Source: Alviniconcha marisindica
Lineage: Eukaryota; Mollusca; Gastropoda; Provannidae
NCBI GenBank assembly: GCA_018857735.1
Contig: JABMCL010000598.1
Location: 291,001 to 355,000, forward strand
DNA: 64,000 nucleotides
Direction: 5' to 3'
The notes under the pieces are model-generated. The model searched no databases. It had not been told where the DNA came from and was given only the letters and a program-made list of their open reading frames with translations. Below, in pieces: positions 13,701-27,700 of this stretch. Each line of letters starts with the position of its first letter. The first letter of the stretch is position 1. The position numbers and the translations under genes were made by a program.

Positions 13701-15730
13701 AAACTGGCGTAGGTGTGTACCTAACGTTCTCCTTCTCTCCTGTCTTAAACGGACAAGCACCAAGTTTCGTACAGTTTTTGCTAGGCCAAAGAAAGACCAT
13801 GGAAAACAGTTTTCAACTTTTATTCAACGGTGGGTGGAAGAACCGTGGTGGTTGCGCGAGGGGAAAAGGAAAACACGGCTTTAATTCTTGTACGCTCAAC
13901 CCTAGCAGGGCCCCCTAGTCCATACAGTGAATGCGCAGTCTCTGATAAGCCTGTGTTAGCTGTGTGCGTGTATTGATTTTCTGCCCCTGACTATAGATTA
14001 CACACTCTGCCTCGGTCGGGGTCTGGGGGCTGCACAGGCAGTCAGCTTGTCAGCCTACGCTGCCACAAAGTAGTGCGCGCGTTTCTCTCGCTAGAGCTCT
14101 GTCGCTTGAATGCTTTTTCTACCCGGCGTTACTTGGTTTGCCTCTATGACAGCCCTAGAAAATTCTCTTTTTTCTTCGTCTTCTCCATTCCCCAAGTTCT
14201 GTTGTTGTTTTTGTGTGTGTGTTTTTTAAACTCCCATGCGTTTCTGTTGGGTACAGCGTTAGGAGGAAAAACCTGCTGAAGAAGTGTTCGTTTAAACTAA
14301 AGCGTGTGTGTTTTCATATTATCCATATTTGTTTTTTGGTGCAGACCCTCCCCTTACCGCCAGCACAGCAAGAGACGTGGAATAAACATACACTAATCAA
14401 TGAAAGATTGAAGCCGTTTTGTACATACAGTACAGTGGCGAAGATTTCGTTAGCTCACTAGCTACTAAAAAACAACAGCAACAAAACACGCGCATTTATA
14501 ACTTTGATTTCTTTGTCTTTTTTTGGGGGGGGGGGGGGTATTAGTGAACTTTGGGGGTGGGGGCAGGGCAGTGGGTACCGCCGACACAACCCGTACCAAT
14601 CCCCCGCTGAATTGAACAGTATTCTCTGCTTGATTGGGGGGGGGGGGGGGGGGGGGGGGGGTTGACGGAAATTAGCGAAGGGGCCGCGGAGGTAAGTGGT
14701 GGAGGAAGGGAGTGCAGCAGGCAGGCAGGAGCGGGGTTGACACGGCTTGATAAATGGCTAGGGCCGTATTGTCCCCTGCTAGGCACTCAGGTAGTCCGCC
14801 CAGGGGAGAGAACACACTTGGACCCCCTCCCCCCTCCCCCAAGTGGCTGTACAGGGTCCCAACTGACACTGCTGCACAGGCGCCAGCAGTGTGTATTGTT
14901 TCGGTGTAGTGGCTTCACTGACTGCACAGCCGATAACACGATTGACACATTTCAGCATTTCTGACGTACAGTAAAGTAGGGTGATGGCAGTAACACTGAA
15001 ATTGCACAGTATAGCAGTCGACTGGCTGCTGTTTCATAATGGTTGACTGGCTGCTGATAAATAGAGGTCGACTGCCTGTTATGTCATAGTGATTGACTTC
15101 CTGCTGTCGTAGAGGTCGACTGCATGTTATGTCATAGTGATTGACTTCCTGCTGTCGAAGAGGTTGACTGTTGTGTCAAAGCGGTTTGCTGCTGATGTTT
15201 CATAGTAGTTTGCTAAAACGATGGAAAAGATCACCAAAAATATTATTGATTGCTTCAAATAGGATTTTAATGACTAAAACTATTAACATTTGTTTGCCCA
15301 GTTTTTGTTTTCCCTCTCTTCTTTCCCTTGGTGCAGAGGGAATGGGTCAAGTTACGAAAGATGAAATCGACAGCACACTAACATGTAAACCCCCCCCCCC
15401 CCCCCCTTTCGTTGCAAGGCAAAGTAGGGATGAAATTTGCACAGTTCATTTTCCGGCGCCTGTGTGAGAGCCCGGATTGCCAAGAACCATCAATTTAAGC
15501 AGGGCCTGAGCTGTCTTGGAAACTCCCTCCATCCCGTCCCTGGCAGTGACAGAAAGTCTGGGCGCCCGGTGGGGCAGGCACCGAAAGGTGTGCAAGAAGC
15601 CAGGCAGGGAATATGGAAAGAAAAACATGACTGAAGCGAGCAAAGCCGCTGGTTATATAGTTCTGTCCTTTTGCCTCTTCCCACTATTGCGTCAGTTGGC
15701 AGTGTGTAGGTCCGCAACTGTTCCAACAGT

Positions 15731-15764
<34 letters not shown>

Positions 15765-18700
15765 CGCTGCACTGGGGGAATTGGTGACTACTGGCAGGGT
15801 GTTTGTCAGTCTGTACACGCAAGGGCGGGCAGACTGAACAACAAGCGCGGTAGGGCGAACAGCAGGCAGGTACTAGGTATATAGAGAAGGCGAGCTTGCC
15901 GTGTGTGTGTGTGCGTATGGATCGGATCGTTGAGATAAATTTAGTTCAGTCTGACTGGTTGTGCTGGCTGAAGCTAAAGCAAGCTGGAGTGTGTGTGTGT
16001 GTGTGGAGCACAGTGGCGAGAGCAGAGGAGAGGGAGAAAGAGGAAAGCACAGGCTTGGCAGTAACAGCCAACACGGCTACAGCGGCTCACCTTACTCCGC
16101 GCTCTTTCACCCACCGGCACAGGCAGCGGGGGGACACGACAGTGCGCAAAAACAGGCTCATCTTTTGTCAATGACTCGATTGTTTAGGGGAAGGATTCCC
16201 CGCCACTCGTCGATGCCGGTGGTGTGTGTGAAAGGTAGGTATTGAACGGCGGGGCCGGGCGGCCCGGGCTTTGTTCCCACTGTCGTGTTGTCGAGCCGAC
16301 CTGTACTGGACCAGAGGGAACCCCGCGCCCCTTTGTCTAGCGGAGGGGCAGAAACGAGAGGACCTGGGTGGAGCCAGACAACGGAGGAACTATCGAACAG
16401 CTGATGATGTTTGAGGCCGATGATAGGTAGTGGCGGCCCTCGGTTTTGATCTCACAAACGGCTTAGATACTGGGCGCCAGGAAAGAAGCACACTGGAGGA
16501 GTGGAAAAGGAGCATTGGGGCCCGGTTAGGGTTGCGCTCTTATAAATCGTCAGCTTGGACAACCAACATTTTCTCCACGTTTTTTTTTGGGGGGGGGGGG
16601 GGGGGGGGGGAATTGGACAGTTTTGATGACCTGTTCAAGAGGCTTCTTGGATTTCCAAACTGGGCGTAGTTTTTAATTTTTAAAAGTAATTTTTATGCAC
16701 ACACACACAGAGAAATGGAATTTGATCACATGGTGACAAGTTGCATGCACTATGAGGTGCTAATCTTGAGATCTGTAAACACACACACCCACACCCACAC
16801 ACACCCTCTCACTCACTGGTGAAAACACCAACAGTGCTTTGATTTAATAGTGTTTGATACATGTCATGGCAGCTGGGAAAGAGAGAGAGAGTATAAGCAA
16901 GTGTTGATAAATTCAGCTTCAGGTGTCCCCACTGCCCGAAAAGAATAGAATAGAGGTTGAGTTAGACTGAGAGGTTAATTAAAAGATGCCATTGATTTCA
17001 TAGTGCCTGATAATGATACGGAAAATATGTATCAAAGGTGAAATGTATATGATACAGTTTAATTAATTAATAATGTGTAATAAGTATACAGCTTAATAGA
17101 AGAAAGATGTATCACTATGATAAAAACAACAACAACAGTTTATTAGAGGAAATGTGTATTGCTGTGATAAATGGTCATGATTGGTGAGATGACTGTTAAA
17201 ATGAAAAGCACAGCTAAAACTAAATAGTGCATTGGGCAGCCAAAATGAAATGGTTGCAGATCAAATTATTAAAATATTACACAGGATTTTAGCAACCAGT
17301 ATTGTGTTAAAAGAAATGGGCATTGCTAAGATGTTTGTACAATTTCTGTAACCTAGAAAGAGATAGTATCCAACGTTATATGTGGAGATGCCAACATTAA
17401 AATTGTTCTGGAATAAATTAGAAGAGTTTATATGTGACCACTGTAGCAACGTTCGCAACTTTAATGAAACAAATTGTTTGGTATAGATGATAATTTTAAA
17501 AGTGACAATGTTCTTGAGTTTATTATTCTGTATGCAGAATATTTTGTTTATAGAGGCAGATTTGAAAGGGGAAAAAAACTCAGTTATGTGCATTCAGAAA
17601 GGAGTTGAAAAAAAGATATGAAATTGAGGCATACAACCCACAGTTGAAACTGACCCTTCCTAACTTCTTATCAGACTGGGCTTATTATAAACCAATAATA
17701 TTAAATAATGCCTGAAAAAATGAAGAGTTTCTTGATTGTGCACCTTTTGTTGCTTTGTCTCTTTCCATTTATGGTTCTCCATTTTTTTTTCTGTAAGCTT
17801 CCTGTAGGGTGTTTTACAGAATAGATAAGAATTTGAATAGCACAAGATGACAGACAGTGATACCGACTATTAGAAATAACTAATGTCAGTATGATGTCAC
17901 TTTTTGTTGTTGTTTCTTGATTGTAAACTTTTCGGGCACAAACTTTTGTTTAGTGCCTTTGTCAGAAAGTTAGAATGTATTGTTTATGACACTCTTGCAT
18001 CCTCACCATTCTTTCCTGTCCAGTGTGTGTGAGCGAGTGCGCACACCTGTATGTTTATGCGCATCTCTCTCTCTTTTCTTCACATTATCTCTTCTGCAAC
18101 TAACTGTTAGGGTGAATATTTCCTCCGCTCTTATTATTGAAATATATAATGTGATTATGTGAATGGCTGTTAATGTTTTTCCAACTGTAAAGTGAATAAA
18201 ATAAAGTTATAAAAAGAAAAAGAAAAAAGTGAATAGCTGAGAAAATGGGCACATGAATGTCCAGCCTCTTGGTACTCACAAAGGCTGTAACTAAGCTTGA
18301 AGCATGTGGTTGGTGTGTTTCTTTCTCATTTCTAACATTATGGGATTGGAAATTTGTTTCACACAGTTTTAAAGAAAAGTGCTTGTAATTTGTATGAATA
18401 AAACGGGGTTGGAGAGAGTGTTGAGAGCAAACCAAATGATGCATACATAACTCCCGGATGATTAATGTATATTGACTTATCAGGCCTATATTTTGTTGCG
18501 GAAACAGTTTGCCCTTTCTTCAGGTTCATGTGAATAATACAGAATGTGTTTGTGTGTGTTTCAGGAAAACTCTCATGGTGAGGAAGCCAACGGAGAGAAT
18601 TGCAGCAGCAATGAGACATGCGCACCGGGAGGAGGGTCGCAGTCTCACTTAGGTGTTGCACCGATTCGGCCTGTCCCCTCCCCAGCAGGATCCACAGGCT

Positions 18701-21700
18701 CACGCTCAGACACGCCAGCCTCTAATTCAGGTGAGAAATTGTGCCTTGGCTATCTGTGTTCATTTCTGATTTTCAGCAGCCATTCGGGACATTTGGGCCA
18801 AAACAATGGCTTTGTTCTTGGTGTGTCTAGAGACGTTTGAGTAATTCTGTTGGTGTTTGTCCATTTAAATTAAACCAGTCAGCAGTCTAGTCAGGTTGTC
18901 GGCACCACACAAGTAAACCCATTTAAATTAAACCAGTCAGCAGTCTAGTCAGGTTGTCGGCACCACACAAGTAAACCCATTTAAATTAAACCAGTCAGCA
19001 GTCTAGTCAGGTTGTCGGCACCACACAAGTAAACCCATTTAAATTAAACCAGTCAGCAGTCTAGTCAGGTTGTCGGCACCACACAAGTAAACCCATTTAA
19101 ATTAAACCAGTCAGCAGTCTAGTCAGGTTGTCGGCACCACACAAGTAAACCCATTTAAATTAAACCAGTCAGCAGTCTAGTCAGGTTGTCGGCACCACAC
19201 AAGTAAACCCATTTAAATTAAACCAGTCAGCAGTCTAGTCAGGTTGTCGGCACCACACAAGTAAACCCATTTAAATTAAACCAGTCAGCAGTCTAGTCAG
19301 GTTGTCGGCACCACACAAGTAAACCCATTTAAATTAAACCAGTCAGCAGTCTAGTCAGGTTGTCGGCACCACACAAGTAAACCCATTTAAATTAAACCAG
19401 TCAGCAGTCTAGTCAGGTTGTCGGCACCACACAAGTAAACCCATTTAAATTAAACCAGTCAGCAGTCTAGTCAGGTTGTCGGCACCACACAAGTAAACCC
19501 ATTTAAATTAAACCAGTCAGCAGTCTAGTCAGGTTGTCGGCACCACACAAGTAAACCCATTTAAATTAAACCAGTCAGCAGTCTAGTCAGGTTGTCGGCA
19601 CCACACAAGTAAACCCATTTAAATTAAACCAGTCAGCAGTCTAGTCAGGTTGTCGGCACCACACAAGTAAACCCCATGTGAAACTTGTTAAGAAGAAGAG
19701 AATCCACTTGATCTGTGACAAGTAACATTAAAAATGGAGGGCAGGTGGGTGGCTTGGTTGTTGGTGTTCTTGTCAGTCTTTTTCTACAATCCGGGTCCTT
19801 TTTGGACACCTTGGCCGTGGCCTGCAGAGTTGCAAAGAGTGTCATCCGGTCAGTATACACCTGTTCCCTAATTGACTAGGATTGGGACACATCTTTGTTT
19901 CTATCTAGATTTACACCCCCGCATCCATTTGGACAGGAATAGAAATTGTCTTTGTGGTCAGTATGTGTTCTCTTTGCATCTTTGTATGCGTCTGATCCCA
20001 AATCTTGGTCTTACCTTGTTCATGTCAGATTTAGTCTTGAGTATTTATTTTTTAATTTAATCAGTGTTGTACTAAGAGTACCCAATGAAGAATTAAAGTT
20101 TGAACCCACAAGAGGTTCTGTGAACTGCTCTGTTTTTTTACACAGTGATCATTGTACCACAATGTCTGCTTGTTTATTGACATAATGCACAGTGATATTG
20201 TACCACAATGTCTGCTTGTTTATTGACATAATGCACAGTGATCATTGTACCACAGTGTCTGCTTGTTTATTGACATAATGCACAGTGATCATTGTACCAC
20301 AGTGTCTGCTTGTTTATTGACATAATGCACAGTGATCATTGTACCACAGTGTCTGCTTGTTTATTGACATAATGCACAGTGATCATTGTACCACAGTGTC
20401 TGCTTGTTTATTGACATAATGCACAGTGATCATTGTACCACAGTGTCTGCTTGCTTATTAACACAGTGCATTTATAAAGGTGATTAAGATTGTCACCCGA
20501 GGACTACCTGTGTTAAAAAAGACAGGAAAGAAAAGGTGCATGGACACCAAATATTCAGACAACATTCACCTTTGGTACAATCTTTGGTTTGTCTTCAAAA
20601 GATCAAAACGCGTTTAGTGATTTACTTCTTTGAACATACAAACAAGAACTGTTGCTGTGGTGTTTTGGTTAGGTGGTGACGGTCTCCCTTATTTTGCTTC
20701 ATTGGGATCCTGTCTGTTAGACTGTATTGGCACATAAAAAAGGTTTTGTGGGACACACCCTTACTGCCTTGTGTTTCATGAGACCAAATTTTCCCACTAC
20801 AGCTAAGTACAAGAATAGAAATGAAATTGAAACCACCCATTTTGAGTGGCAAACCAAAATACTTGGCTTTTTTCTTCAGTGTGAATCACTGAATGTGGTG
20901 GTTCAGTGTATTAGCACCGGGAGAAAAAAAAGCAAGCTGAGAAAAGAGGCAGAGAGGGAGGAAAATCAATACAGCATCTGTGCTGGAAAGCAAGAATATT
21001 TCTTTCTGTAGTCTCTGCCTGCCAGAGTATCCTATGGGAAGAAATGTGTATGACTGCTTATTAATGTGAGCGGATCAGCTGCTTACTAATATGAGCAGAT
21101 CAACTGCTTATTAATGTGAGCAGATCAGCTTATTAATGTGAGCAGATCAGCAGCATTAATGTGAGCAGATCAACTGCTTATTAATGTGAGCAGATCAGCT
21201 TATTAATGTGAGCAGATCAGCAGCATTAATGTGAGCAGATCAACTGCTTATTAATGTGAGCAGATCAGCTTATTAATGTGAGCAGATCAGCTTATTAATG
21301 TGAGCAGATCAGCTGCATATTAATGGAGCAGATCAGCTGCATATTAATGGAGCAGATCAGCTGCTTATTAATGTGAGCAGATCAGCTGCTTATTAATGTG
21401 AGCAGATCAACTGCTTAGAATAGATCACCTGCTTTTCTTCTCACTTTTGTCATCACCATCCACCTGCTTTGCAAATGGAAACCCCATTGTCAAGGTTACA
21501 AAAGGTGTATGATAAAATGAACATGATGGGCATGTGGCATGCTTCAGTTGTAAAAGCAATGGAATAAAACAACTTTGAAAGAGTGAATAACATTTCTGAC
21601 AGTAAGAATGCTGAGCTGTTTAAATGCCAAGTACTGATAATGATAAGCACCTGCTGTGGAGCCACTGGTGTTTTCAGGACAGGTGGCCATAGTTGTGACG

Positions 21701-24700
21701 TTAGAAGTAGTGGTAATAGTAGTAGTTGGCGGCATCCTCTTTGTGACACTGGGAGTTTGTATTCCCAGGGCAGTTCTGGTTGTGCTGCATTGTCGTCTGT
21801 GATCGAAAGGTCTACAGGACAGAGGTGGGTCCTGTTGCATCTGCTGCAGATTTGATAGTTATTCAAAAGAATGCACACGTGCCGCGCGCGCGCACACACA
21901 CATGGGGGGGGGGGGGGGGGGGGGGACCTTCATGCTCTGGTCTCAATGGAGTTAGAATTGTGAAGTGAGGAAGCGTCAGTACACATTGAAAAAAAGAAGA
22001 ATGGCATTCCATTGATTGGCGTCCCAGCGAGCTGTAAAGAGCCGGAGTTTGCCTGTGCTGTCTGTGCCCCACCGTCCTTTAATGATGTCAATGGTGTATT
22101 GATGTTTACAAGCCGGGCGTGAGGAAGAGAGAAGCCGGGGCAGCTCCTGGCTAATCCATAGGGCCGGGATTGCCCTGTCATTGTTAATGGGGGGCTTCCC
22201 CCAAGGCCCGGCCTACCGGCCTTTCCCTCACTTTAATGGAATCCCCCGACTAATTATAGCCCCAGTCAATGGTGGCCCCGGGAATCCCCCCCCCCCCCTT
22301 CCCCACTTCCCCCTTCCAGCCACCCACCACCGGCGGGGAAAGTCAGAAAGGGGAGAAAGGTGGGGGTTGCAGCCTGAAAGGGGGGGGGGGGGGGGGAGTA
22401 GCGTAGGGGAGAAGGTCATTCCTACTCAGCCTGGATGTTTATTAGCAAGGTGGGCTGTTCTATTGACACTCCACACACCGCAAGCACTTTAAGCTTTTGC
22501 CTGATAGTGTCAGAGTTTGAAACTGTGCCAAGTAGGAATAGATTTTCATGACTGGGGGGAGGAGCGGGGTGAGTGAGGAGGGAGAGGGGGCGAGTTGCAG
22601 TAGGGGATTCCCCCGCTCCCCCCCCCCCCCCCTCACCCCCTGCCACTTGAGGCGGAGGGCATGTGATGCTGGAGTGGGGCGATAATAATGGTCCCCCGCC
22701 CACTCAGTCAAAACACATCAGGCTGTTGCCTTCATACTCTGTACAGGGCCTCCAGCTGCTTTACCCTCCAGCTTCTCGTCAAATAGGCTTGCCTGCCTTT
22801 TCTTTTCTGTCATGGCTGAGAAGGGAAGAAGAGTAAAAAGTGCCTCCCCCCCTCCCCCAAACAAAGAAGAAATGAAGTCAAGAACCAAACAAGCAGCGTT
22901 TTACGTTTTACGGATGGTTTTGAAACATACTTCTGTCTGAGTTTAATGAAAGAGCAACGCGCTTGTTGAGTGAGTCATTTAATGAATGCCAAATTGAAGC
23001 TCATGAATACCCAAAGCTTTGATCTTGACAGCATGTTTTTTTCAGTAAACTTCATGATGATATTCAGGAGGTGTATTTTTCTGCATGAAACACACTCCTA
23101 AAGCATCAATAGTAAAGCAGTTAAATTAGCCATTGGTGTTCCGGTGCATACAAATACAAACAAATCTTACGCAGAAGCAAGAATGGTATCTCTCAGAACA
23201 ATGTAAGCTGGCAGTTTCAAAGTGTCATCACAAGCCTTGCAATCATTAATTCCATAACCGAAGACATTTTTACAGATTCAGATAAAGACCATCACAAAAG
23301 AGCTCAAAACATACCATCTATTCAGCCAATCAGAAATTATATATAACTTATAAGCGATTTGATTAATGAATGTAACATAGATATTAAAATAAATCAATTA
23401 CAGTTCTTCCAACATCACCTCAAATGCCACAGTGGGAACACATAAATACCAAATTTGATACTGATTATACTGATTTGAAGAAAAGTGAATCTACAGACAT
23501 TTTAGCTATAGCAGTAAGAGAACATCTAATTAATAACTATCAAAATCATATTAAGATTTTCACTGATAGTTCCATTCTGGACTCATTAGAATTTTAGACA
23601 GTGGAGCGGGATTCGTCATTCCTGACTTTAAAGCACAGAAGTCTTTTTACTTAGGGGAGTTTTTCTCTCTCCATATTCACATCGGAGTTATATGCAATAT
23701 TAATGGCATTAAACTACATATGCAATATTCAGTGAGCAATATATATATATTTTTAATTTGTGTTGACTCAAAATCAATTTTATTTGCGTTGAAAAACTGG
23801 GACTGTAAAATGAGAGGGAATATATTGTATGAAGTAAAGTATTTAATACATTGTGTCATGTATAGGGGTATTGGGATTGAGTTTTGTTGGGTACCATCTC
23901 ATTAATTGTGGTCTTTATTGGAATGAAATATTAGATAAATTGGCTAAACAAAGTGTAGAAAAGCATGTCAGAAATATATGATAACCTACTACTCTCGTCT
24001 CATGAGATTACTTCAGTACTTGAGAAGACTGTATATAAACAAATTTAAAAAACTAAATTTGCGATAATCTTCTTGTTCAAGGTATCTAGCAAGAGTTGTG
24101 AAAACTTAGCAACTGTAGTATAATGATAGAGCAAGGGTTCTTTTACAATATAGCTCTGGGTGCTGAAGAAATGGAAAATTGACCCGAGAACCTGATAGTG
24201 GAGTGTATACATTATGGTGCTGAACGACCAGCAAGGGCAGAGCTGATCAGAAAACACTTTTGCCTCTGAAGTTTGATTTTTCAATTCTGAGGGTCTTTGG
24301 AGTTTGATTTCTGTGTTCTGGGGGTGTGGAGTGAGATAATATGACAGACACTTTGTGCAATATCTGCTTGTACCTGTCAGTGTAGTGACATGGCATAGTG
24401 TAGGTAGGTCCAGCCAAATTTTGAAACTCAGATGATACAATCCCTTAGTATGTCATGCTAAAGAGAACCACAAGGCAAGTGCACAGTAACCTGCCAAATG
24501 TTATGCATTTATCTCCAATATGACAGTTTCTTAGATATTATCCTTCAAATATCAATGCATTTTAGGCACATTTTACTACATGTTTTGTATGCCTTAACAA
24601 TAACATACACACCATTCACATTATCGCTACAGTCTTGTTATTCAGTGTTTCCACTCCATAGAATAGACAATTTTTCAGTTACTGTTCTGCAGATATTTAA

Positions 24701-27700
24701 ATTACAATGTGCCAAAGATGCTAAAATATATATTTTCATTTTGTTCAATCTTTTATCTTTGGTGGTAACATCATAAAATCAGTTATAACTATAGTCATGT
24801 AAAGAGATGTAGCCATGATTCTGGTACCTACACATTTGGCATCAATCAGAGAATGCATATATATATATTTAATATATACAAGTGTGTGTGTGTAATTTAA
24901 AAAAAGTATGAGGTAATATTTATATATTATATGTAAGCATGTTTACATGAGAAAAAAAGCTGAAGTCATGTAGTCTTAAATGGCATGATCATTATTAAAT
25001 CAATCATAACTCTAGCATAGGAAAAGAAACAGAACTGCGGTTGTGATACGTACAGACTCAGCATTAGTCAGAGAATGCAGAGTGACAGCCTGAAGAAGAA
25101 TGAGATAACATTCAATAATGATCAAGTAAAGTTTTACAGGTAGGGACAATAATCAGGTGTGGGTGTTAATGTGTGTATCTTTGTCTTTTGTAAGCGCTCT
25201 GGGCTCTTACGAGATGGGGTCCATACATTACATTTAAAAAAAAAAAAAAGTAGCCATTTTTTATGAATGGCAGGGAGCTTCAGTGTGTAGAGGTAGAAAA
25301 AGAACTGGGAGTTTTGTTGATATGGACCGAAAATTTGAGCAGCATATAAATGAGACTGTCAAAAAAAATAAAAAAAATAGCAGGCATGATCACAGAACAG
25401 ATTTAATATCAAATCAAACTGGTACCACTTTTTATATCCTTAGTGAGACCAGTCTTAGGATATGGTAATGTTGTGTGAGCACCAGGTATAAGATTTTTTT
25501 TAATATCCGGTATTAAAATTTTGCAGTCACTTTACCAAACATACTACAGACATAAACAACCTGGAGTATGAAGAAAGATTGATGGTACTGGACTTAAAGG
25601 CATGGAATACAGTAGAGCATGAGGTGATACGAATGAAACTTTTAAAATTATATAAGGTTTCTATGAACTTCCTTGTTCAAGCTGAATGAATCTGCTAGAA
25701 CAAGAGGATGCCCTGTCAAACAATGCACGAAGACGGTTCTTACTTTTTTAAAATTAAAAACAACAACCTATTACGAACAGATATAAACAACTGGAACAAC
25801 TTGCCATCCAACATTGTATTAGCAGGAACACAAAACTTCAAAACTCTTGATAAACATTGGGAACAAAATAGCAGATGGTAAGCAGGCATGCCCCTGGAGC
25901 CAGCCCCGGGATTTCCTCTTTTTTACACCACCAGTTCCCACCCCAGGCACAGTGAAGACTGGTTTATCAGGCTTTTGGTGCACAGTGAAGACTGGTTTAT
26001 CAGGCTTTTGGTGCACAGTGAAGACTGGTTTATCAGGCTGTTGGTGCACAGTGAAGACTGGGTTGTCAGGATTTGGTGCACAATGAAGACTGGTTTATCA
26101 GGCTTTTGGTGCACAGTGAAGACTGGTTTATCAGGCTTTTGGTGTACAGTGAAGACTGGGTTGTCAGGATTTGGTGCACAGTGCAGACTGGGTTGTCAGG
26201 ATTTGGTGCACAGTGAAGACTGGGTTGTCAGGATTTGGTGCACAGTGGAAGACTGGGTTGTCAGGATTTGGTGCACAGTGAAGACTGGGTTGTTAGGCTT
26301 TTGGTGCACAGTGCAGACTGGGTTGTCAGGATTTTGGTGTACAGTGCAGGCTTTTGGTGCTCAGTGAAGACTGGGTTGTCAGGCTTTTGGTGTACAGTGA
26401 AGACTGGGTTGTCAGGCTTTTGGTGTACAGTGAAGACTGGGTTGTCAGGCTTTTGGTGTACAGTGAAGACTGGGTTGTCAGGCTTTTGGTGTACAGTGGA
26501 AGACTGGGTTGTCAGGCTTTTGGTGTACAGTTAAGACTGGGTTGTCAGGCGTGGGCACACATTGAAGACTGGGTTATCAGGCGTTGGCACACATTGAAGA
26601 TGTGGTTATCAGGCTTTGCCGAACACTGGAGATGTTTGGCTGATTTTCCATAGCTGATGATGTTGCAGTAACCCCTTGGTGTGGCCTCTGGCCATTACAA
26701 CTCCATTATTTTTAATGCTTGTTTCATGCAGGCACTCAAGTGGGTAGTCCTATGCCCCCTCGACCTCCGTCAAGCCAACTTGAGGGCCAAGGACACAGCA
26801 GTCATTCACCAATGGCTACACAAGGTAATTTTGGCATCCTTATAGGTTTCATTTTGAGTAATTTTACACACGAAAATCAGTTCTGTGTGGCGCAAGGGAA
26901 GGGACATAACTATGTTCTCACTGAGAATCGTTTTGGGGCTGTAAGTAGTCTCCCCTGAAACTGGCTTTGCTTGGCGGTGAACCATCGCCTGGACTAAATA
27001 AAGAAAAGGTGCTGGTACCATTGGTTGTGCACAGTGCTTCAAAGTGAGACTGATGGTATGCAGAAGGCAGTCTCTGGTAAGACTAGCTGTGATGACAGAT
27101 CACCCATAGATTTGTCATTGATACTTCACAAAAATGGCTCTTTAAGTATGTTGCCTTTTCTGCCAGGAGGGTTGCCTAAGACCACAGTAGGTAGTGGGGA
27201 GACTGACACTTATCCCCCCCCCCCCCCCCCCCCCCACAAAAACAACAGCAAAACACCACTACCACCACCCACAACTGCACAAGTACAGTAGGGTTTGTAC
27301 ATGGGTGCTAACTGTTTTCTCCTGTCATGTCAGCGATTTGTGTGTGGATCAGAGGTCACAGGTCAGAGGTTACTAGGATTGTTTACCACATGGCTCAGGT
27401 TTTTGTCTACTGCTGTGTTTTTACCAGACTGATTCGTAGGGACCATTTCCACTTTATTTTGCTATGTAAACATTAAAATTATACTTTTCTTTGTAGATTA
27501 GCATCATGTTTGTATGAGATTGAAATTTGGGTTGCTTTTGTTGATATTATTGCTGTTTTAGCTTTACGAGGCAACCCTATTGATTTCATCTGAAATCAAA
27601 ATGGTGGACTGTAGTGCAGCTGAAGTGACCAGCTGCAAGATTGTATGTTTGTTGTCAGTTTGTTGTCAGCATAACAACTACTTCACCAGTATGTTGCAAA

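Larger units (their letters stand above)
11200..16420. promoter_or_regulatory. GC-rich, CpG-containing block inside intron 3
   Basis: Sequence composition changes from AT-rich intron to blocks rich in GC and CpG (for example 12110-12740, 13840-14060, 14540-14900, 15440-15900, 16050-16420) interspersed with long G runs and gt-rich tracts. No convincing coding exon is found. An open segment ending AAAG|gtaggt at 16234 could be a noncoding first exon, but its frame does not fit exon 4. A role as alternative promoter or enhancer is inference. Confidence 0.3.
2173..18564 (+). other. ARID1 intron 3, 16.4 kb
   Basis: The longest intron in the window. It holds a SINE, several LINE remnants, a nested piggyBac-like element, microsatellites, G/C homopolymers and a GC-rich block (separate entries). 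Stretches 2173-3150, 7375-7920, 9414-10550 and 16670-17290 show no feature I can name beyond short AT-rich sequence. Confidence 0.7.
18731..26731 (+). other. ARID1 intron 4, 8 kb
   Basis: Holds four tandem arrays, a GC-rich block near 22 kb and two LINE remnants (separate entries). 19680-20140, 20470-21050, 22500-23090 and 24110-25120 show nothing I can name, except a pair of about 80-bp related segments ending in cagagaatgca near 24845 and 25070. Confidence 0.65.

Noticed and set aside
16171..16233. Alternative first coding exon starting ATG at 16171
   Set aside because: Donor phase (1) does not match the phase 0 acceptor of exon 4, and the peptide is not recognisable. It could only be a noncoding exon.
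18861..19672. Possible CRISPR-like direct repeats
   Set aside because: Units are contiguous without unique spacers, in an animal intron. It is a satellite.
25888..26534. Long open frames with an 11-residue period (159 and 99 codons)
   Set aside because: They follow from a 33-bp intronic repeat lacking stops. Other frames and the opposite strand are open too, there are no splice signals in frame, and length errors break the frame.
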